From Deltaproteobacteria bacterium (GTDB taxonomy: Bacteria > Desulfobacterota > Binatia > HRBIN30 > JACQVA1), in contig JACOST010000029.1 in the NCBI GenBank assembly GCA_016178705.1, forward strand, positions 1 to 60,530: a DNA stretch of 60,530 nt. The letters run 5' to 3'. The position numbers were made by a program, and so were the translations under genes. The notes under the pieces were generated by a model, which saw only the letters and a list, made by a program, of their open reading frames with translations, was not told where the DNA came from and made no database searches. Positions within the stretch are counted from its first letter, which is position 1. Every line of letters begins with the position of its first letter. Below are positions 44,506 to 53,800 of this stretch, piece by piece.

Positions 44506-46062
44506 ATGCGCGTCTCGCTCGAACTCGCCCTCGATCTCGACCATGCCGACGATGCCGCGGCGCAGCGTCGGCTGACGGCGCGAAAGCTTTGTCGGCCGGA
44601 GGCGACGATCACTGCGGTGCGCGTGCGCAAGCGATCGCTCGACGCGCGACATGTGCCGGTCACGGTCCATCTCCAAGTCGACGTCTACTGCGACGAGCCC
44701 GTACCCGAGGAGGAACTGCCGCGGCCGAGCTATCGCACGGTGAGCGGCGACCGCTCGGTGGTGATCGTCGGCTGCGGGCCGGCGGGGATGTTTGCGGCGT
44801 TACGGCTGATCGATCTAGGCATCAAACCGATCGTACTCGAACGCGGCAAGGATGTCCGCGCCCGGCGGCACGATCTCGCCGCGATTCAACGCCACGGCAT
44901 CGTCGATCCCGATAGCAACTACTGCTTCGGCGAAGGCGGCGCCGGCACCTACTCCGACGGCAAGCTCTACACCCGTGCCACCAAGCGCGGCAGCGTCGAT
45001 GCCGTGCTGCGCACACTAGTGGCGCACGGCGCACCGCCGGATATCTTGATCGACGCGCATCCGCACATCGGTTCAAACAAACTGCCTACCGTCGTCACCG
45101 CGCTGCGCGACAGCATCCTGCAGGCCGGTGGAGAGATTCGATTCGGAGCTCGTGTGACCGACCTGGTCATCGATGCGCACCAACGCCTGCGTGGCGTCGT
45201 CACCGCCGGCAACGACGAGATCATCGCCAACGCCGTCATCCTCGCCACCGGGCACTCAGCGCGCGACATTTTCGCGCTGCTGGCCACTCGCGCGGTTCGT
45301 ATCGAAGCCAAGCCATTCGCCATGGGTGTGCGCGTCGAGCACCCGCAACCGTTGATCGACGGACTGCAATATCATGGCGCGCCCGATCCACGGCTGCCCG
45401 CCGCGAGCTATCGGCTGGCGACCACCATCGGCGAGCGCGGCGTCTTCTCCTTTTGTATGTGCCCCGGCGGCTTCATCGTTCCCGCCGCAACGCAGCCGGA
45501 TGAAGTCGTGGTCAATGGGATGAGCCTGTCGCGCCGCGATTCACCGTTCGCCAACTCGGGCGTTGTCGTCTCGGTCGAAGCCGCCGACCTCGACGCGTAC
45601 CGCCTCCACGGCGCGCTGGCGGGCATGCACTATCAGCACGCGCTGGAGACAGCGGCGGCGACAGCTGGTGGAGGCCAGCAACGCGCCCCGGCGCAACGGC
45701 TCACCGATTTCCTCGCCGGCCACCAGTCAGCCACCTTGCCGGCGACCAGCTACCACCCGGGCATCACCGCCGCGTCGCTGCACACGCTGCTGCCATCGCA
45801 ATTGGTGCAACGGCTCCAAGACGGGTTCAAACGTTTCGGTGCATCGATGCGCGGCTACGTCACCGAGGAAGCGGTGCTGGTCGGCGTCGAGACCCGCACC
45901 AGCTCGCCGGTGCGCATCCCGCGCGACGCGGATTCGCTGCAGCATCCCGAGATCGCCGCGCTCTACCCGTGCGGCGAGGGTGCCGGCTACGCCGGCGGCA
46001 TCGTCTCGGCTGCGCTCGATGGCATCCGCGTTGCCGACGCCTGCGCCGCCGGCGCGCGTTGA
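44506..46062 (+). CDS. FAD-dependent dehydrogenase (COG2509 family)
   Basis: A 518-residue flavoprotein. A short N-terminal domain (residues 1-80) is followed by the FAD Rossmann motif VVIVGCGPAGMFAAL (G89, G91, G94), then SNYCFGEGGAGTYSDGKLYT, typical of the COG2509 uncharacterised dehydrogenases, and a late PCGEGAGYAGGIVSAALDGI FAD contact. The conserved Gly-rich pattern and Cys in NYCFGEGG are family hallmarks. No membrane segment. The substrate of this family is not established. Begins at ATG 44506 and is followed by the lipoprotein amidohydrolase on the same strand. Confidence 0.9.
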   Translation: MRVSLELALDLDHADDAAAQRRLTARKLCRPEATITAVRVRKRSLDARHVPVTVHLQVDVYCDEPVPEEELPRPSYRTVSGDRSVVIVGCGPAGMFAALRLIDLGIKPIVLERGKDVRARRHDLAAIQRHGIVDPDSNYCFGEGGAGTYSDGKLYTRATKRGSVDAVLRTLVAHGAPPDILIDAHPHIGSNKLPTVVTALRDSILQAGGEIRFGARVTDLVIDAHQRLRGVVTAGNDEIIANAVILATGHSARDIFALLATRAVRIEAKPFAMGVRVEHPQPLIDGLQYHGAPDPRLPAASYRLATTIGERGVFSFCMCPGGFIVPAATQPDEVVVNGMSLSRRDSPFANSGVVVSVEAADLDAYRLHGALAGMHYQHALETAAATAGGGQQRAPAQRLTDFLAGHQSATLPATSYHPGITAASLHTLLPSQLVQRLQDGFKRFGASMRGYVTEEAVLVGVETRTSSPVRIPRDADSLQHPEIAALYPCGEGAGYAGGIVSAALDGIRVADACAAGAR

Positions 46063-46146
46063 TCTCGATGCCTCACTTGCGATCAGCGGCAGTGATCGAC
46101 TAAGAGTCGCCACGCCGTACGGCGGTGCCAACCAGTGGAGGATGAG

Positions 46147-47580
46147 ATGATGCGAAGCGACCTGAAGCCTTGCGCGCCGCAACCACGAGTAGTGCATGGT
46201 CTCACACTCGCGATACTACTCGTCGGCTGCGGCGGCCACGAGTTCGTGACGCGCACCGCAGCGGGACAACCAGCGTGCGTGATTCGCAATGTCCGCGTCT
46301 TCGATGCGCCGCGCGCGGCGTTGCTTGATGGGCTGCGTGACGTGATCGTGCGCGACGGCCGCATCGCCGCGGTCGCGGCGCCGGGCGTCGCCGCGCCGGG
46401 ACTCGTCGAGGTTGACGGTCATGGCGGGACGCTGCTGCCGGGTCTGGTCGACGTTCACACGCATACCGGCGGCGGGTCCAGCCCACCGTGGCACACAGCA
46501 CTGCCGGCTCAAGAAGAAAACCTCGGCGCGTTCCTCTATGCTGGAGTCACCACCGTCCTCGATGCCGGGGCGCTCACGCCGGCGATCTTCCAACTGCGCG
46601 ACCGCGTGCGCTCGGGCGCCGTCCTGGGACCGCACTTGTACGCCGCCGGGCCGATGTTCACCGGCCCGAGCGGCCATCCGGTTGGACTCATGCGCACCAA
46701 CTTGCCGTTCTGGATTCGCTGGTACGTGCTACCGCGGATCGCGCGCGAGGTCGGGACACCCGACGCCGCGCGCCAGGCGGTGGCCGATCTCCTTCCTGAT
46801 CATCCCGACGTCATCAAGGTCGCCGTCGACGACCTCGTGCCCGGCGAGCCGCGCATCGACACCGCCGTGATCGCCGCTATCGTCGCCCGCGCGCATGAGA
46901 GCCAGGTGCGCGTCGTCGCGCACATCGGCCAGTCGCGCGATGCCGTCGATTCCGTCGGCGCCGGCGTCGATGCGCTCATGCACGACGTCTACACCGAACA
47001 GATTACTGACGACGCGGTGGCGAAGATCGCGGCGGCGCATGTTCCCGTCGTCGCCACCGTCGGCATCTGGGATGCCGTCGAGCAACTCGGGACGCTGCGC
47101 CCCGAAAGCGTTTCGCCGCTCACGCGGGAGATCGCGCAACCCGCAGTGCTCGCCGCCCTTGCGGCGTTCCCCAGTGATGGCGAGCGCGAGCACACCACGA
47201 CAATGACTCAGCCCATACGCGCGGGACACGCGGCACGGCGTGCGAACGTCGCCAAGCTGCGGGCGGCCGGGGTCACGATCCTAGTCGGCAGCGATGCCGC
47301 GAACGCCGGTCAGTTCCCCGGCGCCAGTCTCCATGACGAGTTGGCGAAGCTGGTCGAGTCGGGGATGACACCGGGCGAGGCGCTGCGCGCCGCCACCGTC
47401 GAGAACGCGCAATTCCTCGCCGGCCCACACGCCGACTTCGGCGCGGTGGCAGAAGGACAACGCGCCGATCTCGTCTTGGTCGAAGGCGACCCGACCGCCG
47501 ACATCGCCGCGACGCAACGCATTACCCGCGTGTGGCTCGACGGCGTCGAGCTGCTCCGTCACGCGCGCCCGGCACAGTGA
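46147..47580 (+). CDS. Lipoprotein amidohydrolase
   Basis: A 477-residue metal-dependent hydrolase of the imidazolonepropionase-like amidohydrolase group, with a lipobox near the N-terminus (LTLAILLVGCGG), so likely anchored in the envelope. Metal site: HTH in LVDVHTHTGGG, Lys/His region IKVAVDDL, His in VRVVAHIGQS, His in ALMHDVYTE and Asp in ILVGSDAANAG. Characterised relatives hydrolyse cyclic amides or dipeptides (prolidase-like). The in-frame GTG at 46135 is part of the ribosome site GGAGGATGAG, so ATG 46147 (or 46150) is the start. Confidence 0.88.
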   Translation: MMRSDLKPCAPQPRVVHGLTLAILLVGCGGHEFVTRTAAGQPACVIRNVRVFDAPRAALLDGLRDVIVRDGRIAAVAAPGVAAPGLVEVDGHGGTLLPGLVDVHTHTGGGSSPPWHTALPAQEENLGAFLYAGVTTVLDAGALTPAIFQLRDRVRSGAVLGPHLYAAGPMFTGPSGHPVGLMRTNLPFWIRWYVLPRIAREVGTPDAARQAVADLLPDHPDVIKVAVDDLVPGEPRIDTAVIAAIVARAHESQVRVVAHIGQSRDAVDSVGAGVDALMHDVYTEQITDDAVAKIAAAHVPVVATVGIWDAVEQLGTLRPESVSPLTREIAQPAVLAALAAFPSDGEREHTTTMTQPIRAGHAARRANVAKLRAAGVTILVGSDAANAGQFPGASLHDELAKLVESGMTPGEALRAATVENAQFLAGPHADFGAVAEGQRADLVLVEGDPTADIAATQRITRVWLDGVELLRHARPAQ

Positions 47581-47610
47581 GGCTTCGGTGACGTTAGGTG
47601 CGCGTAAGCT

Positions 47611-47748
47611 GGCCCTCGATACGATCGCTTCGCGATCTACCCGGGGCAAACGGATTTTCCAACACCGTGACCAACAACCGTTTCCCCGAGTAGCGGCATC
47701 GAGTAGAAGCCGAAGGCTTCGTATCGAGAGGCCGCGTATCGAGGGGCC
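47611..47748. repeat. MITE-like element with GGCCCCTCGATACG terminal inverted repeats
   Basis: About 138 bases: left end GGCCCTCGATACG (47611-47623), right end CGTATCGAGGGGCC (47735-47748), complementary but for one base. An inner diverged inverted pair lies inside (CTCGATACG...CCGGGG and TTTCCCCGAG...GTATCGAG). Related to 42064-42115. It precedes the GH3 gene and codes for nothing. Confidence 0.7.
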
Positions 47749-47791
47749 ACTTCTCATACCCCCAACAGCCAAAGCCGGCAGGAGCAGGCCG

Positions 47792-50278
47792 ATGAATCAG
47801 ATGGATCAATGGATTGAGTCAACCCTCACCCATCTCACGCTCGACGAGAAGGCTCTCCTACTCGGCGGTGTCGATTTCGGGCACACCCGCGCTATCGAAC
47901 GGCTCGGCGTGCCCTCGATCAAGATGACCGACGGACCGAACGGTGCGCGCGGCAATCCCGACGGCACCGCCACTGCCGTGTGCTTCCCGGTCGGCACCGC
48001 GTTGGCGGCAACGTGGAACGTCGAGTTGCTTGGTGAAGTCGGGGCAGCGCTCGCCGACGAAGCGAAGACCAAGGGTGCGCAGATCTTGCTCGGCCCGACA
48101 GTCAACATCCATCGCTCGCCGCTCGCCGGACGCAACTTCGAGTGTTACTCCGAAGATCCGCACCTCACCGCGCGCATCGCCGTCGCCTACATCCGCGGAC
48201 TGCAAGCCCGCAACGTCGGCGCCTGCATCAAACACTTCGTCTGCAACGACTCGGAGTTCGAACGCCACTCGATCAGCTCGCAAGTGGGCGAGCGCGCGCT
48301 GCGCGAGATCTACCTCGCGCCGTTCGAGGCCGCGGTGGCCGAGGCCGAACCGTGGTCGGTGATGGCGGCGTACAACCGCATCAACGGAATCTTCGCCTGC
48401 GCCAATCGGCGTCTGCTCATCGACATCCTCAAACGCGAGTGGAAGTTCGCCGGTCTGGTGATTTCCGATTGGCTCGCGGTGCAAGACACGGTCGAGACCG
48501 CCAGCGCCGGCACTGATTTGGAGATGCCGGGCCCACCGCGGTTCTACGGACGCGCGTTGGCGGCGGCGGTACAGCGTGGCGAAGTGCCTGAGTCGGCCGT
48601 CGACGACAAGGTCCGCCGCCTGCTGCGAGTCATCTGGCTCTCGGGCCGGCGCGAACAGCCGGAGGAAATCGCCGAGCATGCCGTCGATCGCCCGGAGCAC
48701 CGCGCATTGGCGCGCCGAGTCGCCGCCGAAGGCATGGTCCTGCTCAAGAACGAGCAAGCGACGCTGCCGCTCGCTATCGCGAAGCTGCGCACGCTCGCGG
48801 TGATCGGACCCAATGCCCGCGTCGGCGTCATTCAAGGCGGCGGCAGCTCGATCGTGCGGCCGCACTACGCCGTGCATCCGCTCGCGGCGTTGCGAGAACG
48901 CTGCGGCGAACGGGTGAACGTCATTCATGCGGCGGGCTGTCGCATCGACCGTTACTGCCCGCGCCCAGAAGCCGCCTTCTTTCAACCACTCGATGACGGT
49001 CGCGGGCTGCGCATCGAATACTTCGACAGCGACGATCTCAGCGGTCCCGTCGTCGCCAGCCGCACTGTGCGCGGCGTGACCTGGGCGTGGTTCGATCCGC
49101 TCCCCGGCCTGTCCGCGCCGAATCGATTCTCGGCGCGCTGGATGGGCACGATCGTGCCGGCGCACAGCGGGCGTTACGTGTTCGGGCTCAGCGCGATCGG
49201 TCGCTGCCGCATGTTCATCGACGGCGCGGCGGTGCTCGACAACTGGAGCGATCCGCAACCGGGAGAGTTGTTCTTCGGGCGCAGCTCGCGCGAAGTCAGA
49301 GCCGGCGTTGATCTGATCGTGGGAAAACCCGCGGCGGTGGTGATCGAGTACAGCTCGCAGGGACCGGGGCTCGCCGCGATTCGCTTCGGCGTGGTGCCAC
49401 CGGAGGCCAGCGATCTGATGGCGGAGGCGGTCAACGCCGCGGCCAGCGCGGATGCCGCGATCGTGATCGTTGGCACTGACGGCGATTGGGAAACCGAGGG
49501 CAGCGACCGCGTCGACATGCACCTGCCCGGCCGGCAGAACGAACTGATCGAGCGCGTCGCCGCCGCCAATCGAAACACCGTCGTCGTGCTCAACACCGGG
49601 AGCCCGGTGACGATGGACTGGCGCGCGCGCGTGCCGGCGGTGGTACAAGCATGGTTCCCCGGCCAAGAGTTCGGCAACGCGCTGGCCGACGTATTGTTCG
49701 GCGACGTCGATCCGGGCGGACGCCTGCCGACAACGTTCCCGCGGCGTCTGCAAGATAACCCGGCTTTCATCAACTACCCCGGCGAAAACGGCGAGGTCGT
49801 CTACGGCGAGGGCATCTTCGTCGGCTATCGCTACTACGACACCAAGGAGATCACGCCCCTGTTCCCATTCGGCCACGGGCTGTCGTACACGACGTTCGCG
49901 TACAGCGACGCAGCGACAGCGCACCTCGACGGCGCGGTCGAAGTAACGGTGACAGTTGCCAACGTCGGCGAGCGGACGGGCACCGAGGTCGTGCAGCTGT
50001 ACGTACGCGATCGGGAGGCCAGTCTGGCGCGGCCGGACAAGGAGTTGAAGGCGTTCGCCAAGATCGCGTTGCGAGCAGGAGAGCGCACGACAGTGCGATT
50101 CCGCTTCGGCCAGCGCGCCTTTGCGTTCTACGATCCAGCGCGCGCAAACCCGAAATGGATCGCCGAGCCCGGCGAGTTCGAATTCCTCATCGGCTCGTCG
50201 AGTCGCAACATCCACGCGGTGGTCCCGTTCGCGCTGAGCGAGACGATCACGGCGGACGTTTCGGATGTGTCATCCTGA
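47792..50278 (+). CDS. Glycoside hydrolase family 3 beta-glucosidase with PA14 insert
   Basis: An 828-residue GH3 enzyme cleaving beta-linked sugars. N-terminal TIM barrel with MTDGPNGARGN, PLAGRNFECYSEDPHLTARI, KHFVCND and the catalytic nucleophile D226 in GLVISDWLAVQDT. The alpha/beta domain (about 310-640) is interrupted by a PA14 carbohydrate-binding domain (about 400-540; RFSARWMGTIVPAHSGRYVF), and a fibronectin-III-like end follows (VEVTVTVANVGERTGTEVVQ). No signal peptide: a cytoplasmic glycosidase, so its sugars must be imported. ATG 47792 follows AGGAG; the frame upstream runs through the MITE-like element. Confidence 0.93.
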   Translation: MNQMDQWIESTLTHLTLDEKALLLGGVDFGHTRAIERLGVPSIKMTDGPNGARGNPDGTATAVCFPVGTALAATWNVELLGEVGAALADEAKTKGAQILLGPTVNIHRSPLAGRNFECYSEDPHLTARIAVAYIRGLQARNVGACIKHFVCNDSEFERHSISSQVGERALREIYLAPFEAAVAEAEPWSVMAAYNRINGIFACANRRLLIDILKREWKFAGLVISDWLAVQDTVETASAGTDLEMPGPPRFYGRALAAAVQRGEVPESAVDDKVRRLLRVIWLSGRREQPEEIAEHAVDRPEHRALARRVAAEGMVLLKNEQATLPLAIAKLRTLAVIGPNARVGVIQGGGSSIVRPHYAVHPLAALRERCGERVNVIHAAGCRIDRYCPRPEAAFFQPLDDGRGLRIEYFDSDDLSGPVVASRTVRGVTWAWFDPLPGLSAPNRFSARWMGTIVPAHSGRYVFGLSAIGRCRMFIDGAAVLDNWSDPQPGELFFGRSSREVRAGVDLIVGKPAAVVIEYSSQGPGLAAIRFGVVPPEASDLMAEAVNAAASADAAIVIVGTDGDWETEGSDRVDMHLPGRQNELIERVAAANRNTVVVLNTGSPVTMDWRARVPAVVQAWFPGQEFGNALADVLFGDVDPGGRLPTTFPRRLQDNPAFINYPGENGEVVYGEGIFVGYRYYDTKEITPLFPFGHGLSYTTFAYSDAATAHLDGAVEVTVTVANVGERTGTEVVQLYVRDREASLARPDKELKAFAKIALRAGERTTVRFRFGQRAFAFYDPARANPKWIAEPGEFEFLIGSSSRNIHAVVPFALSETITADVSDVSS

Positions 50279-50817
50279 GCCGCCTCGCGCCGCCACCCGC
50301 ACCTTGATTCAAATTTCAATGGCTGGCCCCGAGCCTCTCCCCGTGGCCCGATCTCGCCAAGAAATAGTGCGCCCGCGTGCGCGCCGCTCCCGGGCGAGCG
50401 GTTCGTAGTCCGACTCACGTCCGCTTCACGGTGTCACCAGGACTTACAACCCCTGTGGCGATGTCGGAAACGGGGCAGGTAAGCCCCTCGCGGTAGCCGT
50501 TTTTCGGACGAAGGGCCACCGCATCAGTAGATTGCACCGGTCGGCCCGAGGGACGTGTGGCTGCTCACCTGCCGGTGGAGGTCGGAACGCACAATCTCGA
50601 GTTTTGGGCCGCCCCGGGTGAGGATGCGCGTCAGAACGGCTGGCCACGTCTCGCTTCGAAGTTTGACGGCCTCTTTCACCTTAGGCAGAGTTCGCCCCAG
50701 TGGCGCTGAACTCTCCATACCTGTTACTACCTGCCTCAACTGAGGGAGAAGCCCCGCGAAGCCAAGGCGGATGGGACACTCGACCAGTGCATCGCGAACA
50801 GTTCTCTGTGCCTCACG
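50279..50817. other. 539-base gene-free left border of the defence island
   Basis: No convincing gene. On the minus strand an open frame (50524-50970) has a moderately protein-like part between 50524 and 50810 (LPQLRQVVTGMESSAPLGRT) without a credible start of its own; it may be a remnant of an older gene. Plus-strand frames are short. No tRNA or direct repeat that would mark an integration site is visible here. Confidence 0.4.
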
Positions 50818-53800
50818 ATGAAGCCGCAGATGGCAGCGGAGAAGCGACCTCCGAAGCGGGCGAGACGCATGAAGCGGACGGCTGAACTGAGACGACATAC
50901 GCGAGGCCGCAGCGGCGGACGCGCTGGGGGATCGGGGTACGACTATCAGGATCTCTACGTCGCCCTTCACCTCGCCGAGCTCCTCATGGGCGCTCGTGAC
51001 CCGCTCGTCGAGGTTCTATGGGAGAAGAAGGCGCTTGACCCCGGCGATCCGACCGGCCGGGCGGAGGCTGTTCACGTCGATGATCTGATCCTCGCACGAC
51101 AGAGCGGCTCTTGGACGTATGTTCAACTGAAGGAGACCGCACCGCGCGGGGGATGGTCGGTTCGTAAGTTTGTCCAAAGCGGAATTGCGGACCAGTTCTG
51201 GCGGCAGTGGACGACACGACCCCTGGAGCAGCGCAACCGGGTGACGGTCCTCCTCGCAACGAATGGCGATGTCGCCTCGCTCCGGGACCTTATCGACGTC
51301 GCGCAGCGGGCACGCACACCGGCCGAACTCGTGAGCGAGGAAGGTGCGGCGCTCACGGCACCGAGTGTGGCCCTCATCGCTGACGCGCTCTCGCTCCCGG
51401 CCACGAGTATTGAGCTCCTCTCGTACTTGAAAGCGATCGATGTGGTGCAGTTGCCGAGCGCCGTCGACCTCGATGCCTGGATTACGCAGCGACTCGTGGC
51501 GTTCGGCGAGAAGGCACCCGCGATCACGGATCGCCTCGTCCGCCTCATCGCAGAGAGTAAGCACAGCGGCGCGTCCGCGAGATCCTCATACACGCGACAG
51601 ACGCTCATCGACCGCCTCCTCAAAGACGGCCTTGCCGCCGACGATCTCATTTCCGCCGGTGTCGTTCGCGCCGCGCCGGTGACGTCGGCGGCAGCGTGGG
51701 TGAGTCATCGCGCGGAGATCGTTAAGCAGTTCCGGCGCTTTCGACTCTACGGCCTCAATATCGCGAAGCCTGTCTACGCGGACCTTCTGACGCTCTTCGT
51801 GGCACCCCTCCTGGCGCGCGCTGGTCGAGGCGAAGATGCGGGCAAATATCAGCGTCGTGACCTAGATGACCGACCCACGCTTGCGGATCGCGTTTTGCGT
51901 GAGGGGCGCGACGACGACTTTCACTGGGAGAGAGGCAGACCCGGCGTCGTGGAGCTTGCGGCAGCTCTCAACGAACACGGCCGGATCGGGTTTGTTGCCG
52001 GACCAGGTACCGGGAAGACGACAACACTCAAGTGGCTCGCGCTCGTGAGTGCGCTCGACGACGATGAGGGTCGGCAATGCCGCATCGACATTGGCTTACC
52101 ACCAGAGCCCCTTATCCCGCTTTACGTGTCATTCAGGCAGTTTGCCCGGCGCGTGCGCGCGAGGGAACTCGGGGGTGTTCAGGGCCGCGTCGGTCTCGTC
52201 TCTGATTTCATCGCGGCGCAGCTAGAATCGGGGCTCGCGGGCGCACCATCGTCCCGCGAAAAGGCGCTCCAGATCGCGCAGTCGCTCCTCGAATCAGACC
52301 GAACACTCCTCCTGTTCGACGGGCTAGATGAGGTCTCGGACGACACAATGCGCGACACCCTATTCACGGCGGTTACAGATCTTATCGAGACCTACAAGGC
52401 GCCGCGTGTGATTATTGCGTCCCGACCGGCAGGGATCCGCCGCTTCCGACCACACGCCAATCTCGCGCTCTTCGAGCCTCTGCCACTCGGTCGCGAGCGG
52501 CGTGCCCTCTTTGCGCGCCAGTGGTACAGAGCGGTTCGTGTTGAGGGAGACACGTTCCTCACTGAGACCGAGATTGCGTCGAAGAGCGCCGATCTCGCCC
52601 GCGACGCCGAGGCGCTTGTTGACCTGACGTCGAACCCCCTGCTGCTCTCGATCCTCGCACTCATTCACTTCAACCGCGGCGGTCTTCCCGTTGATCGCGC
52701 GACGCTCTACGACCACGCCACCGTCGCGATGCTCGGGCACTGGGAACGTGACGTAGCAGGACGAGATCTTGGCGACGATGCGATCCCGCGCGATTGGGCA
52801 CAGGTGCTTCAACTCAACGCCGACCAGATCCGTCTTGTCGTCGAGCGACTTGCATGGCGTCTCCACGAGAAGGGAGTCGCCGAAGTCTCGACCGAGGCGG
52901 TGGAAGAAACGCTGGCCCACGCGTTCAAGGAGTTGGCGCGGCGGGCATCGCACCCACCGAGCGATCGGGCGGCCGTGATGGTGCGACTCCTTGTTGACCG
53001 ATCCGGCCTCCTTCTGGAACGGGATCCCGGTGTCCTTAGCTTCGCACACTTAAGCTTTCGCGACTACCTGGCAGCGTGCGACCGCGTGCGCTCCGATGAG
53101 GCAGGCCTCCGTCAGCTCGTAGCGTTTTCGTCCGATGATGCGCACGACGAGCTTCTTCGCTTCGCCCTTGGAATCATCTATCTCGAAAAGGCGGACGGTG
53201 TGGAACGAGCGCGGACGCTTCTTTCACACCTCGGCGAGGTCGCTCCAACCCTAGCGGTTTCGTGTCTCCTCGATGCACCCGACATCGCGATGGACGGCGC
53301 AACCATCAATCGGCTCGCGCACGGCGTGTGGATCGAGGCGGATCGCGGGCACCACCGCCCGGGCGTCGCCGCGCGGCTTCTTCGTGTGCTCTTCCTCCGC
53401 AGCGCTGATCCCGATCGCCTTCTCGTCGCGCTCCTCGCGCGCGGAGAGCACGACCGCCATCGGATGGGATCAGATCTTGCGTTTCGCCTGCTTCTTGAAC
53501 GGCCCGACGGCCCACTAGCGCCGGAACTTGCCTGGTTGCTCCGCCGTGTGGCGGTGCTCCCCCAGGCGACTCATCGACACCGGGAACCATTTGCGCCTTT
53601 CTCCGTTCAAGGTGTCGCGCGGCTGTTGTTGGCAGAGGCGGGTAGCGGCAGTCCAGCCGACAACGTCGAAGCACTCGCAACGCTTCTCGGGCGGCATCAT
53701 TGGGCGGGTGACGCTTCCGATGACGAGCGAACGGCAGACAAGCGGGCGAAGCATGTCCTGCTCAACGCATTGCGGTCGGGCGACGGAGCAAGCGTTGGTG

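Noticed and set aside
47858-50215. 785-codon open frame antisense to the GH3 gene
   Set aside because: High GC keeps the antisense frame open. The sense frame has full GH3 motifs and PA14; the antisense product is Arg/His/Asp-rich with no domain.
50524-50970. 148-codon minus-strand frame at the left edge of the defence island as a gene
   Set aside because: Its first third overlaps the NACHT start and is Arg/Ser-rich; only the C-terminal part looks protein-like and it lacks a start. Kept as a possible remnant only.
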